Positions 1 to 7,966 of a stretch of 52,981 nucleotides of DNA are shown in pieces. The stretch's first letter is position 1; the number at the start of each line of letters is the position of its first letter. Origin of the DNA: an uncultured Cyclobacteriaceae bacterium. Lineage in GTDB: Bacteria; Bacteroidota; Bacteroidia; Cytophagales; Cyclobacteriaceae. The stretch spans positions 1-52,981 of the forward strand of contig CALGOB010000046.1 of the NCBI GenBank assembly GCA_937958005.1, written 5' to 3'. The notes under the pieces are model-generated. The model saw nothing but the letters and a program-made list of their open reading frames with translations, was not told where the DNA came from and ran no database searches. The translations under genes were made by a program, and so were the position numbers.

Positions 1-117
1 TTAAATGCTTTTGATAACATTGTCTCCAGGACTAGGGAGATTATTAGACCTAAGAGAAAAAATGAACGAAAACACAGGCCTAAGAAAACTTACCCTATGA
101 ATCACAAGCCTTTATGA
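1..117 (+). CDS. Transposase, C-terminal fragment (partial, enters from left edge)
   Basis: An open frame from the window edge to TGA at 115-117 encodes 38 residues, strongly basic and ending in NHKPL. The same 3' coding end occurs in reverse at 52870-52981. Its position directly inside a repeated IS end and its basic tail fit the C-terminus of a DDE transposase. The catalytic part lies outside the window, so activity and family cannot be judged. Confidence 0.6.
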   Translation, partial: LNAFDNIVSRTREIIRPKRKNERKHRPKKTYPMNHKPL

Positions 118-141
118 TGCAGAATTAGCTAAACGACATTG
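1..141 (+). mobile_element. 3' end of an insertion sequence (left copy)
   Basis: These bases are identical to the reverse complement of 52846-52981 with no indel, and the match stops abruptly after base 141. The segment holds the last codons of a transposase and about 24 bp of terminal sequence ending in ACGACATTG. The two copies both point their 3' ends into the window. The simplest reading is a contig that breaks inside two copies of one multicopy IS. The IS family is not certain because only the end is visible; IS4-like is a guess from the basic, Lys/Arg-rich tail. Confidence 0.8.
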
Positions 142-209
142 TTTTTAAATCTATGAAACTGATACAATAAAAAGAAACTATGACTTTTACACCTTTTCGA
201 GACACTTTA

Positions 210-299
210 AACCCGAATGATGCATTAGACTTTTAAGAGAAAATCATAAATGGCTGTTAGTTATGGTTTGCATCAAACTTTTATTGCATCATTCGGGTT
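210..299 (+). repeat. R1 palindromic MITE, copy 1 (internally deleted)
   Basis: It begins AACCCGAATGATGCA and ends with the inverse, TGCATCATTCGGGTT. It matches the outer arms of the ~180-bp copies at 6334 and 14286, but the middle is missing (a jump from ...GGCTGTTAG to TTATGGTTTG...). Flanks are TTTA on the left and AAAT on the right, so TTAA overlaps both junctions. The deletion leaves a compact hairpin of about 40-bp arms. Confidence 0.85.
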
Positions 300-489
300 A
301 AATACGAGTAAATTTAAGTATCAATTAAATGATGATAAACTTATATTGCAAGGGGTTTATAAGGACGATACATTATCTGTTCAATTAGAATATTATGATA
401 AGAATAATTTCGTTTTACTTAATAGAGGGTTTAATTGGATAAATGAATTTCCATATAATAGATTTGAAACGGGGGGGATTAATCCGTAG
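300..489 (+). pseudogene. C-terminal relic of a membrane-protein gene, cut by R1
   Basis: The frame running out of R1 encodes a plausible protein tail (KYQLNDDKLILQGVYKDD ... NRGFNWINEFPYNR). This resembles the conserved C-terminus of a Bacteroidota DoxX-like membrane protein family (family knowledge, not searched). The only upstream start codons in this frame lie within R1, and the expected membrane segments are absent. I infer that R1 or the nearby IS removed the 5' part. The adjacent minus-strand gene ends two bases downstream, convergently. Confidence 0.45.
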
Positions 490-491
490 AA

Positions 492-812
492 TTAATCAAT
501 TGCTTCCTTTCTATTTACTAAAAACCATCCCCCAACAGTTAAGGCACTTAATGCGATGACTAATAGATGAAGTGTTGCATAGTATAAAATACCTACAAAT
601 AACACAGTCACTATTAAGGAAAACTCACTGTTATTTTTAGTTCCTTGTCTGTTCCCACGGTTTAAGATTAAATAGTAAACCAAGGCTAGTAATGCTTGTA
701 AACCTAGTAATACATATTCTACACTGAAAAAATTATCAATTGGTAGAAAAATACTAGCTGCTATTACAAATACCAAATAGATTAAATATGCTATGTATAT
801 AGTCCTTTTCAT
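492..812 (-). CDS. Small membrane protein of unknown function
   Basis: This encodes 106 residues with three to four hydrophobic stretches: about residues 5-24, 30-50, 66-82 and 83-100. A short polar loop (NRGNRQGTKNNSE) separates the two halves. It starts with ATG followed by KR, a usual start for a small inner-membrane protein without a cleaved signal. I recognise no family. It is convergent with the relic upstream and divergent from the membrane protein at 933, from which 120 bp of AT-rich intergenic DNA separate it. It is probably transcribed alone. Confidence 0.6.
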   Translation of the reverse strand: MKRTIYIAYLIYLVFVIAASIFLPIDNFFSVEYVLLGLQALLALVYYLILNRGNRQGTKNNSEFSLIVTVLFVGILYYATLHLLVIALSALTVGGWFLVNRKEAID

Positions 813-899
813 AGAGAAGACAATTTACTTTTTAACAATGATTTAGCCAACATTGTAAAATATTATTGACCTCAATTGTAACTTTTTATTTTAATTATG

Positions 900-914
900 G
901 TTTATAAAATAAAC
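900..914. promoter_or_regulatory. Candidate operator GTTTA-N5-TAAAC (site 1)
   Basis: The 15-mer GTTTATAAAATAAAC has inverted half-sites GTTTA/TAAAC. It lies 19 bp before the ATG at 933. A near-identical 15-mer (one mismatch) lies 12 bp before the ATG at 1836. Both sites are followed by a TTTATA stretch. The winged-helix regulator encoded at 1501-1791 sits between the two sites and is the obvious candidate to bind them. This role is inference. Confidence 0.5.
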
Positions 915-932
915 TACTTTATATTTACAATT

Positions 933-1514
933 ATGAAAGATGACGAATTTACCAATAAAGAAAGCTTAGCACTTATTGAGACAATGATTGTTGAGGCAAG
1001 GGGAAGTGTTAAGAGCAATCAATTTTATTTTATACTTTGGGGTTGGGTAATAGCAGGGATTAACCTTTTTGTATTCATATCGCAAACCTATTTTGATTTT
1101 GAGTATGCACAGATGGCTTGGATTATTTGTTTTCCGTTGGGAATCATAACTGCAATTCATGCTACGCGCGCTACTAAAAAGAGAAAAGTAAAAACTCACT
1201 TGGACAAAATGTTTAGTTTTATGTGGATGGCTTATTTTATCACTATTATTATCCTAGTGGGCGCCGCTCCTAAACTTAATTTTCAGATGAATGCCTTGAC
1301 TATCTTGATCACTGGTTTTCCTACTATAATCACTGGTGTAGCCATTAAGTTTAAACCATTAATTTACGGAGGGGCTTCTTTTTGGATCATGTCAGTTATT
1401 GCTTTTAGTTTACCTTTGGATCAACAAAACTTGATAGGTGCTTTGGCCATTATTATAGGGTATTTAATTCCAGGGTATCTTTTGAAAAGAAAAGAGAGAA
1501 ATGAAAGCATTTAA
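933..1514 (+). CDS. Six-TM membrane protein, partner of a winged-helix regulator
   Basis: From ATG 933 (MKDDEFTNKESLALIETM...) this is 193 residues. A short cytoplasmic helix is followed by about six hydrophobic segments, near residues 32-52, 60-78, 93-111, 118-139, 143-163 and 166-184. It ends in a basic tail (KRKERNESI). The upstream ATG at 897 would overlap the GTTTA/TAAAC operator, so the internal start is preferred. The stop overlaps the regulator start by 14 bp (1501-1514), so the two are translationally coupled. Such regulator plus membrane-protein pairs are common in Bacteroidota, but their function is unknown. Confidence 0.75.
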   Translation: MKDDEFTNKESLALIETMIVEARGSVKSNQFYFILWGWVIAGINLFVFISQTYFDFEYAQMAWIICFPLGIITAIHATRATKKRKVKTHLDKMFSFMWMAYFITIIILVGAAPKLNFQMNALTILITGFPTIITGVAIKFKPLIYGGASFWIMSVIAFSLPLDQQNLIGALAIIIGYLIPGYLLKRKERNESI

Positions 1515-1791
1515 GGATTTAGACCCACTTTTACACTCACAATTGAGACTTGCAGTTATCTCTTTATTGATAGGAATAGAATCTGCTGAGTTCGTTTTTA
1601 TCAAGGAAAAAACAGGAGCTACTGCTGGTAATTTAAGTGTGCAAATAGATAAGCTGTCTAAGGCTGAATATATTGAGGTGACTAAGAGTTTTCAGGGGAA
1701 AAAACCTGTAACAACTTGTCAAATCACTCCAAAAGGCATTGATGCTTTTGAAGCATATGTGAAAACTCTGAAACAATATATAGGGGATTAA
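1501..1791 (+). CDS. Winged-helix transcriptional regulator (MarR/HTH_34-like)
   Basis: This 96-residue protein has the layout of a stand-alone winged helix: an LRLAVISLL helix, then FVFIKEKTGATAGNLSVQIDKL as the helix-turn-helix, then a wing around TKSFQGKKPVTTCQIT, then a C-terminal dimerisation helix. This pattern fits the HTH_34 type of MarR-related repressors in Bacteroidota. It is coupled to the membrane protein upstream. The inverted repeats at 900-914 and 1809-1823 are the natural candidate binding sites, implying control of its own operon and of the amidohydrolase gene. No ligand-binding domain is present. Confidence 0.8.
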   Translation: MKAFKDLDPLLHSQLRLAVISLLIGIESAEFVFIKEKTGATAGNLSVQIDKLSKAEYIEVTKSFQGKKPVTTCQITPKGIDAFEAYVKTLKQYIGD

Positions 1792-1808
1792 ATTTTTTTG
1801 CAATGATA

Positions 1809-1823
1809 GTTTACAAAATAAAC
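1809..1823. promoter_or_regulatory. Candidate operator GTTTA-N5-TAAAC (site 2)
   Basis: GTTTACAAAATAAAC differs by one base from the site at 900-914. It lies 12 bp before the ATG at 1836 and within 20 bp of the regulator stop codon. Its recurrence before two start codons flanking a regulator gene suggests a shared operator. Binding has not been shown. Confidence 0.5.
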
Positions 1824-1835
1824 CAGTTTATAAAT

Positions 1836-2996
1836 ATGAAATTCTGTTTTTTACTGCTATTGATTAGTCATACAAGTTTTATGCTGACAGGTCAATCGAT
1901 TGATAGTGCAGAATACTCAATGAATTTTTTGATCAAGGACGTGAAGGTTTTTACGAACAACCAATTAATCGCAAATCAGGATGTATTAGTTAAAGAGGGA
2001 AGTATCGTTGAAATAAGGAAAGGTATTGAGGATAATATCCCTAGAATTAATGGCACTGGTAAGACATTAATCCCTGGATTGACTAATGCACACGTACATG
2101 CGTGGATACCTTATCATTTAGTCAATGCTTTACAATTTGGGGTTTATACATTAATTGATCTTCATTCTTTAAATGAAATAAGTAATCAATTGAAAGCTTT
2201 GAATTTAAAAGATGGATATGCGAATTTGTATGCCGCTGGATATGCTGCTACTGTTTCAGGAGGACATGGAACCCAATTTGGTTTTCAGGTGCCAGTGATA
2301 GGAAAAGGAAATAATTGTTACCAATTTATTGATCAGCAAGTTGCAGCTGGTTTGGACCACATCAAAATTATTTATGAGCCGGCGAGAGCCACACTTCAAT
2401 TAACGCAAATAGATTCTTTAATTCAGAGGGCCCATCACTATAAGAAAAAGGTGATTGTTCACATTTCCAATGCCAAAGAGGCACTAGATGTAGCAAGATT
2501 AGGAGCAGACGGCTTAGCCCATATCTGGAGAGATAGACCTATGACCACTGCGGAAAGGATTGAATTTAGTGAGTTAGAGACTTTTGTAATCCCAACCTTA
2601 ACCGTTTTGGAAAAAGGATTAGCCTATAAAAAAGAAAAGAAGATGGCGAATAAAGGAATGCGTATGGCTGAAATATTAGAAGAAGTAAAACTGCTACATG
2701 ATTTAGGGGTAACCTTATTAGCAGGTACTGATCCTCCTAATTTTGAACTGGATTACGGAAGGAGCTTGCACCGGGAATTAGCCTTGTTGAAGGCTGCTGG
2801 ATTATCCACTGTAGAAGTATTAAGAACGACTACTTCAAACATAGAAAAGGCATTAAACTATCACAGTTTTTCTATAGAAAAAGGAGCTAAAGCAAATTTC
2901 ATCCTGCTTCAAGGAGATATTGAAAAAGATGTTTCAATATCTAAGCTTATTGCCTCAAAGTGGGTAGAAGGAACAGTAATGAATAACCCAGAGTAG
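1836..2996 (+). CDS. Secreted amidohydrolase (imidazolonepropionase-like)
   Basis: From ATG 1836 this is 386 residues, starting with a signal peptide (KFCFLLLLISHTSFMLTGQ). The metal site of the amidohydrolase superfamily is visible: HVH at residues 86-88, K177 in HIKIIYE as the likely bridging lysine, H209 in VIVHISN, H229 in LAHIW and D299 in AGTDPP. The C-terminal KGAKANFILLQGD closes the usual beta-sandwich subdomain. The family includes imidazolonepropionases, prolidase-like and dihydroorotase-like enzymes acting on cyclic amides or dipeptides. The substrate cannot be told. The alternative start at 1803 would put 11 residues before the signal peptide and overlap the operator. Confidence 0.85.
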   Translation: MKFCFLLLLISHTSFMLTGQSIDSAEYSMNFLIKDVKVFTNNQLIANQDVLVKEGSIVEIRKGIEDNIPRINGTGKTLIPGLTNAHVHAWIPYHLVNALQFGVYTLIDLHSLNEISNQLKALNLKDGYANLYAAGYAATVSGGHGTQFGFQVPVIGKGNNCYQFIDQQVAAGLDHIKIIYEPARATLQLTQIDSLIQRAHHYKKKVIVHISNAKEALDVARLGADGLAHIWRDRPMTTAERIEFSELETFVIPTLTVLEKGLAYKKEKKMANKGMRMAEILEEVKLLHDLGVTLLAGTDPPNFELDYGRSLHRELALLKAAGLSTVEVLRTTTSNIEKALNYHSFSIEKGAKANFILLQGDIEKDVSISKLIASKWVEGTVMNNPE

Positions 2997-3156
2997 TTCT
3001 AGCAAATGGGGTGAAAACAACTTTCATTCTTTCATTCAAATGAGACTTAGAGATAGAATTTGAGCCTGATGACTTGAAAAAATCATTTTGTAGGGATTGC
3101 TATGTCTATTGAGAGCATTCGAATTTAGGACAATGGATGATTAACAAAAAAGATAA

Positions 3157-3181
3157 GTCTTGAATACATCCTATTCAAGAC
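3157..3181. other. Perfect 10-bp hairpin in an intergenic region
   Basis: GTCTTGAATA pairs exactly with TATTCAAGAC around a CATCC loop. No T-run follows on either strand, so it is not an obvious terminator. It lies about 80 bp before the TPR gene and could be an operator or an RNA hairpin in that gene's leader. The rest of the 263-bp gap 2997-3259 shows nothing else recognisable. Confidence 0.4.
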
Positions 3182-3259
3182 GCTGAATTGTAAACCTTCA
3201 CTGTGAGGTAAGTAATTCAATAAGTAAATAAGTTTCTAACAATCTAAACAATTAAGAAG

Positions 3260-4000
3260 ATGAAGACGATCACATTTTTTTCAATTTTATTAATGACCAT
3301 TATCAATTCAATCCCGTCTATGGCACAGGGTGAATTAGATGAATTGAGTTATACTGCCTACCTGAAAAGCTCTCTTCCGTTATGGGAGAAGGCTATAAAT
3401 GAAAAGAAGAAAAGCATAAATGATCAATCGAGTAAACCAGAGAAGCTTGAAATGACCATGCTTTACTATGGCTATTTGAGTGCTACCATGGCGACACAAA
3501 ATGAAGAGGCTTTTGAAAGTAAGCTTGATCAGACAAAAGGTTTTATAGAAAGAGTGATCAAGGAACATCCGAAATGGGGGGAGCCAAAAGCGGTTTTAAG
3601 TTCTGTTATGGGATTGCAAATGGCTTACTCACCATTTAAAGGTGCTTTTTTAGGGATGAAAAGTGGTTCTTATATGAGTAAAGCAATGAAAGAGAACCCT
3701 GATTCTCCTATAGTGATGAAATTATATGCAGGATCAAAACAACATACGCCTGCCTTATGGGGAGGTGATAAAAAAATTGCTCTAAAGTATTACCAAAAAG
3801 TGATTGATCACTATGAACAAACCAATGAAACAATTAATAATTGGGTATATGCAGATGCATTAGCCAATGTTGGAATCGTCTATTTGGAATTAGATGAAAA
3901 GACTGAGGCAAAAGAAGCCTTTGGGAAGGCATTAGCTTATGAGCCTGATTTTTTATGGGTAAAGAAAGGTTTGATGCCAAAGGTTCAAAATATTGATTGA
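3260..4000 (+). CDS. Periplasmic TPR-containing protein
   Basis: This is a 246-residue protein with a clear Sec signal peptide (about residues 1-22, ending SMAQG). The body is helical. One convincing TPR motif lies near the C-terminus (NNWVYADALANVGIVYLEL, then TEAKEAFGKALAYEPDF), with degenerate helices before it. It is likely exported and may act as a scaffold or receptor partner. The TonB-dependent receptor ATG lies only one base after its stop codon, so the two are one operon and may form one uptake system. No enzyme motif is visible. Confidence 0.8.
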   Translation: MKTITFFSILLMTIINSIPSMAQGELDELSYTAYLKSSLPLWEKAINEKKKSINDQSSKPEKLEMTMLYYGYLSATMATQNEEAFESKLDQTKGFIERVIKEHPKWGEPKAVLSSVMGLQMAYSPFKGAFLGMKSGSYMSKAMKENPDSPIVMKLYAGSKQHTPALWGGDKKIALKYYQKVIDHYEQTNETINNWVYADALANVGIVYLELDEKTEAKEAFGKALAYEPDFLWVKKGLMPKVQNID

Positions 4001-4001
4001 G

Positions 4002-6119
4002 ATGAGAATTTTATTCCTTTTCATACTTCTTGGAATTATGGTTGGCTTTTCACAAAACCTATTAGGACAGGTTGTTATAAAAGGTAAAGTCTTGGATCAG
4101 CAAGATAATAGCCCCTTGCCTGGGGCTAACATTTACTTGTTGAATAACTGGAGAATAGGAGTGAGTAGCGATATAAAAGGAGAGTTTGTGTTCACAGTTG
4201 CAGAAGAAGATCTCAAAAGAGATACATTGATCTGTTCTTTTATAGGTTTTGAGGACTTTAAGACTCCTTTAATTAATTGGAATGAAGGGACTATTCAACT
4301 AGTTGCATTGGATAAAAGTCTAGATGAAGTTACCATAGAAGCATCTAAACTAGTTGCGGAAGAATTTCAATACCAAGAGATTAAGAAATTGGAAATCTAC
4401 ACAAATCCAGCAGCAAAGGCGGATCCTCTTTTAGCAGTGAATTCCCTCGCATCTGCTACACCGGTAGATGAATCTGCCAATATAAGTTTGAGGGGGAGTC
4501 CTTCTGCACAAACTGGTGTCTTTTTTAATGATGTGCCTATTTACGATTATGTAAAATTTTCGCAACTTAATGGAATTGGTGTTTTTAGTATCTTTAATAC
4601 GGCAATAGTTAAAGAAGTAGCTGTATTCCCTGGGAGCCCACCATTAGAATATGGGAATAGTAGTAGTGGACTTATTGGTGTAACTTCTGACGAAACCATA
4701 CCTAAAGTAAACAGTAATTCTTTAACAATCAGTCCTGCTAGTTTTGGCTATTTTAGGCAACAGCGGTTGAGCAAGAAAGTAGCTCTTTCTTTTTTTGGTA
4801 ATTATCAACTAGGAGGAATCCTAAAGAAGTTAAACCCAGGTTCACTACAAAATATTCGTAATTTCAATCTTTTTGATGGTGGAGTTTACTTATTAGCCAA
4901 ACCAGGTAAGACTAGTCTTGTGAAAGTATTTAATTATTCATTAAGTGAACAATATACTTTTGCCTTCAGATCTCCTTCATTTATTGGGGATTTTGGTCAA
5001 GCTAGAAACCGAAATTTCACTACTTTAAAATATGAGTTTCGAAAAAATAGACATTCTGTTAACCTCAATGGAGGCTATAGTTTTTCTAAGGCTGATTTTG
5101 CTTTCAGTCAATTTGAAACCAACTTAAAAGGGAAGGATCACTATATAGGCTTAAATTATCAATATGTTGGAGAGCAATTCGAATGGAAAGTTGGGCTTTC
5201 ATCGGATAATAGAAACCAACTAGTAAACGGGAATGCTCCTTTAATTCCATTCGCATTAAGAGCAGAACATCCCACTATTAATTTTGATTCAGGACAACGT
5301 ATCAGTGTTGATGAAGGGTTTTTATATGGTAAATTTTACCCAACAGAATTCTTTTCGGTTGGTTTGGGATTGCGGTCCAATTTTGCTTTAAACAGAAATG
5401 CTTATCTGAGTAGGCAGTTAAATTTAAAATTTCAATTTTCAAATGCGCTGAGTTTGGTTATAGGTGGCGGTAGATATCATCAAAGATTAATAGATAGGAC
5501 AGGCAGCAATTTGTTTGTCCAAGCTGATCAGTTGTCGGCTGATTTAAAGTGGTCTTCCATAGGTTGGCAAGCAAATGCCTCTATTTTCTGGAAAAGAGAT
5601 CGCAAAGATTTAGCAGATGGGGCAATAAGTGGGGTAGAAGTTTATCTTGAAAGGAAAATTGTAGAAAGTCTAGAAATCAGCTTTTCAGCTAGTTACTTGA
5701 ATGCCGATGTTCCTGTTTCATTAAAGGAATTGAACCCATCGTCTATTAATTATTATGTGAGAAGCAATTTTAATTGGAATTTTCGAGGTACGTGGTCTTT
5801 AGCTGGTAATGTACTTTATAGAGAAGGCAGTACCTACTCCCAAGTAGATAGGACGCTTTATAATGAGAATTTGCAAGTATTTGAACCCTTGTTTTCAGGC
5901 CAATTGAATCAACTGCCAAATTACTTTTCTATGGGACTTTCATTGAGCAACCAATTTGCAATATCAGAAAAGTTTACGGTGATTGGTTTTGCCAGTTTAA
6001 ATAATCTGACCAATCATAGAAATGTAAGGTCTATTATATACAATGTTGATTACTCTAACTCGGAAGCAGAATTATTTTCTCTCCGGACACTTTATTTTGG
6101 CGCTGTGATCAATTGTTGA
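4002..6119 (+). CDS. TonB-dependent receptor with carboxypeptidase-regulatory-like domain
   Basis: From ATG 4002 this is 705 residues. The signal peptide is about residues 1-23 (to NLLGQ). A CarboxypepD_reg-like domain follows (VVIKGKVLDQQDNSPLPGAN ... SFIGFEDF), then a plug region (SLRGSPSAQTGVFFNDVPIY, VAVFPGSPPLEYGNSSSGLI), then an outer-membrane beta-barrel rich in alternating aromatic strands and ending RTLYFGAVINC. Receptors of this kind move large or scarce substrates across the outer membrane using TonB. No SusD-like partner is adjacent, so a siderophore, cofactor or peptide is as likely as a glycan. The start follows the TPR stop codon by one base, which favours ATG 4002 over the upstream TTG. 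Confidence 0.88.
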   Translation: MRILFLFILLGIMVGFSQNLLGQVVIKGKVLDQQDNSPLPGANIYLLNNWRIGVSSDIKGEFVFTVAEEDLKRDTLICSFIGFEDFKTPLINWNEGTIQLVALDKSLDEVTIEASKLVAEEFQYQEIKKLEIYTNPAAKADPLLAVNSLASATPVDESANISLRGSPSAQTGVFFNDVPIYDYVKFSQLNGIGVFSIFNTAIVKEVAVFPGSPPLEYGNSSSGLIGVTSDETIPKVNSNSLTISPASFGYFRQQRLSKKVALSFFGNYQLGGILKKLNPGSLQNIRNFNLFDGGVYLLAKPGKTSLVKVFNYSLSEQYTFAFRSPSFIGDFGQARNRNFTTLKYEFRKNRHSVNLNGGYSFSKADFAFSQFETNLKGKDHYIGLNYQYVGEQFEWKVGLSSDNRNQLVNGNAPLIPFALRAEHPTINFDSGQRISVDEGFLYGKFYPTEFFSVGLGLRSNFALNRNAYLSRQLNLKFQFSNALSLVIGGGRYHQRLIDRTGSNLFVQADQLSADLKWSSIGWQANASIFWKRDRKDLADGAISGVEVYLERKIVESLEISFSASYLNADVPVSLKELNPSSINYYVRSNFNWNFRGTWSLAGNVLYREGSTYSQVDRTLYNENLQVFEPLFSGQLNQLPNYFSMGLSLSNQFAISEKFTVIGFASLNNLTNHRNVRSIIYNVDYSNSEAELFSLRTLYFGAVINC

Positions 6120-6259
6120 ATGAGCAAATAGAAGTATTTTGCTTAATTTCTATAGGCAATCAAGTATTCAATTTTTGTCCTACCTTGTCATCTTATACTT
6201 TTAAATTAAGGCTTAATAAATTTTATGAGGAACCTTTTTTAAAAGGGTAATAGAGGATT

Positions 6260-6288
6260 ACATTCATTAGGATAATTGTAATGAATGT
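6260..6288 (+). terminator. Weak hairpin after the TonB-dependent receptor gene
   Basis: ACATTCATTA (6260-6269) and TAATGAATGT (6279-6288) are exact complements with a 9-nt loop. The stem is AT-rich and only a scattered T-run follows (6308-6313). It lies 140 bp after the receptor gene and before an R1 element. It may end or process that transcript, but the evidence is thin. Confidence 0.3.
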
Positions 6289-6333
6289 TATCTTTAAAAG
6301 AGAGGTCTTTTTTCCACCTTTCATTGTATTTTT

Positions 6334-6512
6334 AACCCGAATGATGCATTAGACTTTTAAGAGAAATCATAAATGGCTGTTAGATAGCTGCTTAAATTCT
6401 GATTTGCCACGCAGACATAGTCTCCATTATGGTGAGTAGGAAATTAGGATTTAAGTGGCTAGATGACTTTTAGTTATGGTTTGAATCAAATTTCTATTGC
6501 ATCATTTGGGTT
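6334..6512 (+). repeat. R1 palindromic MITE, copy 2 (full length)
   Basis: This 179-bp element begins AACCCGAATGATGCA and ends ATGATG-type inverse (TGCATCATTTGGGTT). The whole element is an imperfect palindrome: left-arm blocks such as CTTAAATTCTGATTTGC mirror right-arm blocks such as GGAAATTAGGATTTAAG. It is flanked by TTAA on the left and TTTAA on the right. Near-identical copies lie at 14286-14465 and, reversed, at 30103-30245. Its right end lies only 20 bp before the pirin start codon. Confidence 0.88.
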
Positions 6513-6532
6513 TAAGCAACAATGAATTTTTA

Positions 6533-7408
6533 ATGATGTCGAATACGGATCTAATTATTGAAGAACGAAGTAGGGATATAGGAGGCTTTTTAGTAGGGAG
6601 GCTAATCCCGTTTAGAAAAAAGAGAATGGTTGGGCCTTTTATTTTTATAGACCATATGGGGCCATCAGAAATTGGGGATGGAAAATACTTGGATGTTGAT
6701 CAGCACCCTCATATTGGTTTGTCCACTTTGACCTATCTGTTGAGCGGACAAATTATGCATAAAGATAGTTTAGGAACTAATCAATTGATAGCGCCCGGAT
6801 CTGTAAATTGGATGACTGCTGGAAAAGGTGTGACTCATACAGAAAGAACGCCATTGGAAATGCGTGATGGGAAGAAGCATCTAATGCATGGATACCAGAT
6901 TTGGGTTGCACTTCCTAAAGAATTGGAACAGATTGAGCCTAGTTTTGTCCATATTCCAGCGACTGATTTGCCTAAATGGGAAGATCAAGGTGCTTTATTC
7001 ACCTTGGTGGCAGGTAAAGGTTTTGATAGAGAATCACCAGTTCCAGTATATTCTCCATTGTTCATGGTTGAGATAAAAACTACGAGTTCCTATGAATTGG
7101 ATATTGTACATTCTTTGAAAGGAGAAATAGGTATTTGTATAGTAGATGGCGCTATTAATGCATGTGGGCAAATGGTGGAAAAAGGGAATATGTTGGTTTC
7201 TAAAATTGCTGATCAATGCAAATTGCAAATTGAACCCAACAGTCATTTAATACTTTTTGGAGGAGAAGCATTACCTGAAAAGAGGTTCATTTATTGGAAT
7301 TTTGTCGCTAGTGAGAAAGGGGTTTTAGAAGAAGCAAAGAGTAAATGGGAAGCTAAGGAATTCCCTGATGTACCAAATGATGATAGCTATGTCGTAATGC
7401 CAAAGTAA
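6533..7408 (+). CDS. Pirin family protein
   Basis: From ATG 6533 this is 291 residues, a usual pirin length. The bicupin N-domain keeps the metal ligands: H58 and H60 in QHPHIGLSTLTYL, H102 and E104 in GVTHTER. The C-domain follows (FTLVAGKG ... LILFGGEALPEKRFIYWNFV). Pirins are Fe(II)-binding cupins; bacterial members can act as quercetinases or modulate metabolic enzymes. The open frame could extend to a TTG at 6497, but those codons are inside R1, so ATG 6533 or 6536 is the real start. R1 therefore supplies nearly all of the immediate 5' region and perhaps the promoter context. Confidence 0.9.
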   Translation: MMSNTDLIIEERSRDIGGFLVGRLIPFRKKRMVGPFIFIDHMGPSEIGDGKYLDVDQHPHIGLSTLTYLLSGQIMHKDSLGTNQLIAPGSVNWMTAGKGVTHTERTPLEMRDGKKHLMHGYQIWVALPKELEQIEPSFVHIPATDLPKWEDQGALFTLVAGKGFDRESPVPVYSPLFMVEIKTTSSYELDIVHSLKGEIGICIVDGAINACGQMVEKGNMLVSKIADQCKLQIEPNSHLILFGGEALPEKRFIYWNFVASEKGVLEEAKSKWEAKEFPDVPNDDSYVVMPK

Positions 7409-7532
7409 ATAATTATGCTAGCTAGTGTTGTAATGCTACCACCCATAATTGAAGACTGTTTATCTATCTAATTTTGTTTTGATTATGGAGTAGCCTTTAT
7501 TAATTTAACTTGATAATTGAACGATTAATTTT

Positions 7533-7958
7533 ATGAATAAATTAATGCCCTTTCATTTGGCAATTCCGGTAAATGACGTAGCTACATGCAGAAAGTTTTA
7601 TGGCGAGGTATTAGGTTGTGTAGAAGGTAGGAGTAGTACCCATTGGGTAGATTTTGATTTTTATGGACATCAGTTAGTCATTCATTATAAACCCTCACCT
7701 GAAGTTGAAAATGATTTTAGTAATGCAGTAGATGGACATGAAGTGCCTATTCCACATTTTGGAGTTGTACTTGCTTGGGAGGATTGGGAAAAATTAGCGA
7801 ATTCATTAAAAGCAAAGAGTGTCCAGTTTGTTATTGAACCTTATGTGAGATTTAAAGGAGAAGTAGGGGAGCAAGCCACCATGTTTTTCATGGATCCATC
7901 TGGAAATGCCCTTGAATTTAAGGCATTTAAAGACATGAATCAACTGTTTGCTAAGTAG
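7533..7958 (+). CDS. VOC (glyoxalase/bleomycin-resistance) family protein
   Basis: This 141-residue protein has two beta-alpha-beta-beta-beta modules: [23 protein letters not shown] and then [19 protein letters not shown] ... [12 protein letters not shown]. Candidate metal ligands are the His in PFHLAIPV, the His in PHFGVV and the Glu in ALEFKAF. The family includes glyoxalase I, extradiol dioxygenases and resistance proteins; similar Bacteroidota proteins are annotated only as VOC proteins. It stands alone 124 bp after the pirin gene. The substrate is unknown. Confidence 0.85.
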   Translation: MNKLMPFHLAIPVNDVATCRKFYGEVLGCVEGRSSTHWVDFDFYGHQLVIHYKPSPEVENDFSNAVDGHEVPIPHFGVVLAWEDWEKLANSLKAKSVQFVIEPYVRFKGEVGEQATMFFMDPSGNALEFKAFKDMNQLFAK

Positions 7959-7966
7959 TGATTTAC

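Noticed and set aside
250-299. N-terminal codons of the frame starting at 250
   Set aside because: These codons lie inside R1, so the ATG is provided by the repeat and is not the gene's original start.
6497-6532. TTG 6497 as the pirin start
   Set aside because: It lies in the R1 end and would add residues not seen in pirins; ATG 6533 gives the usual family length.
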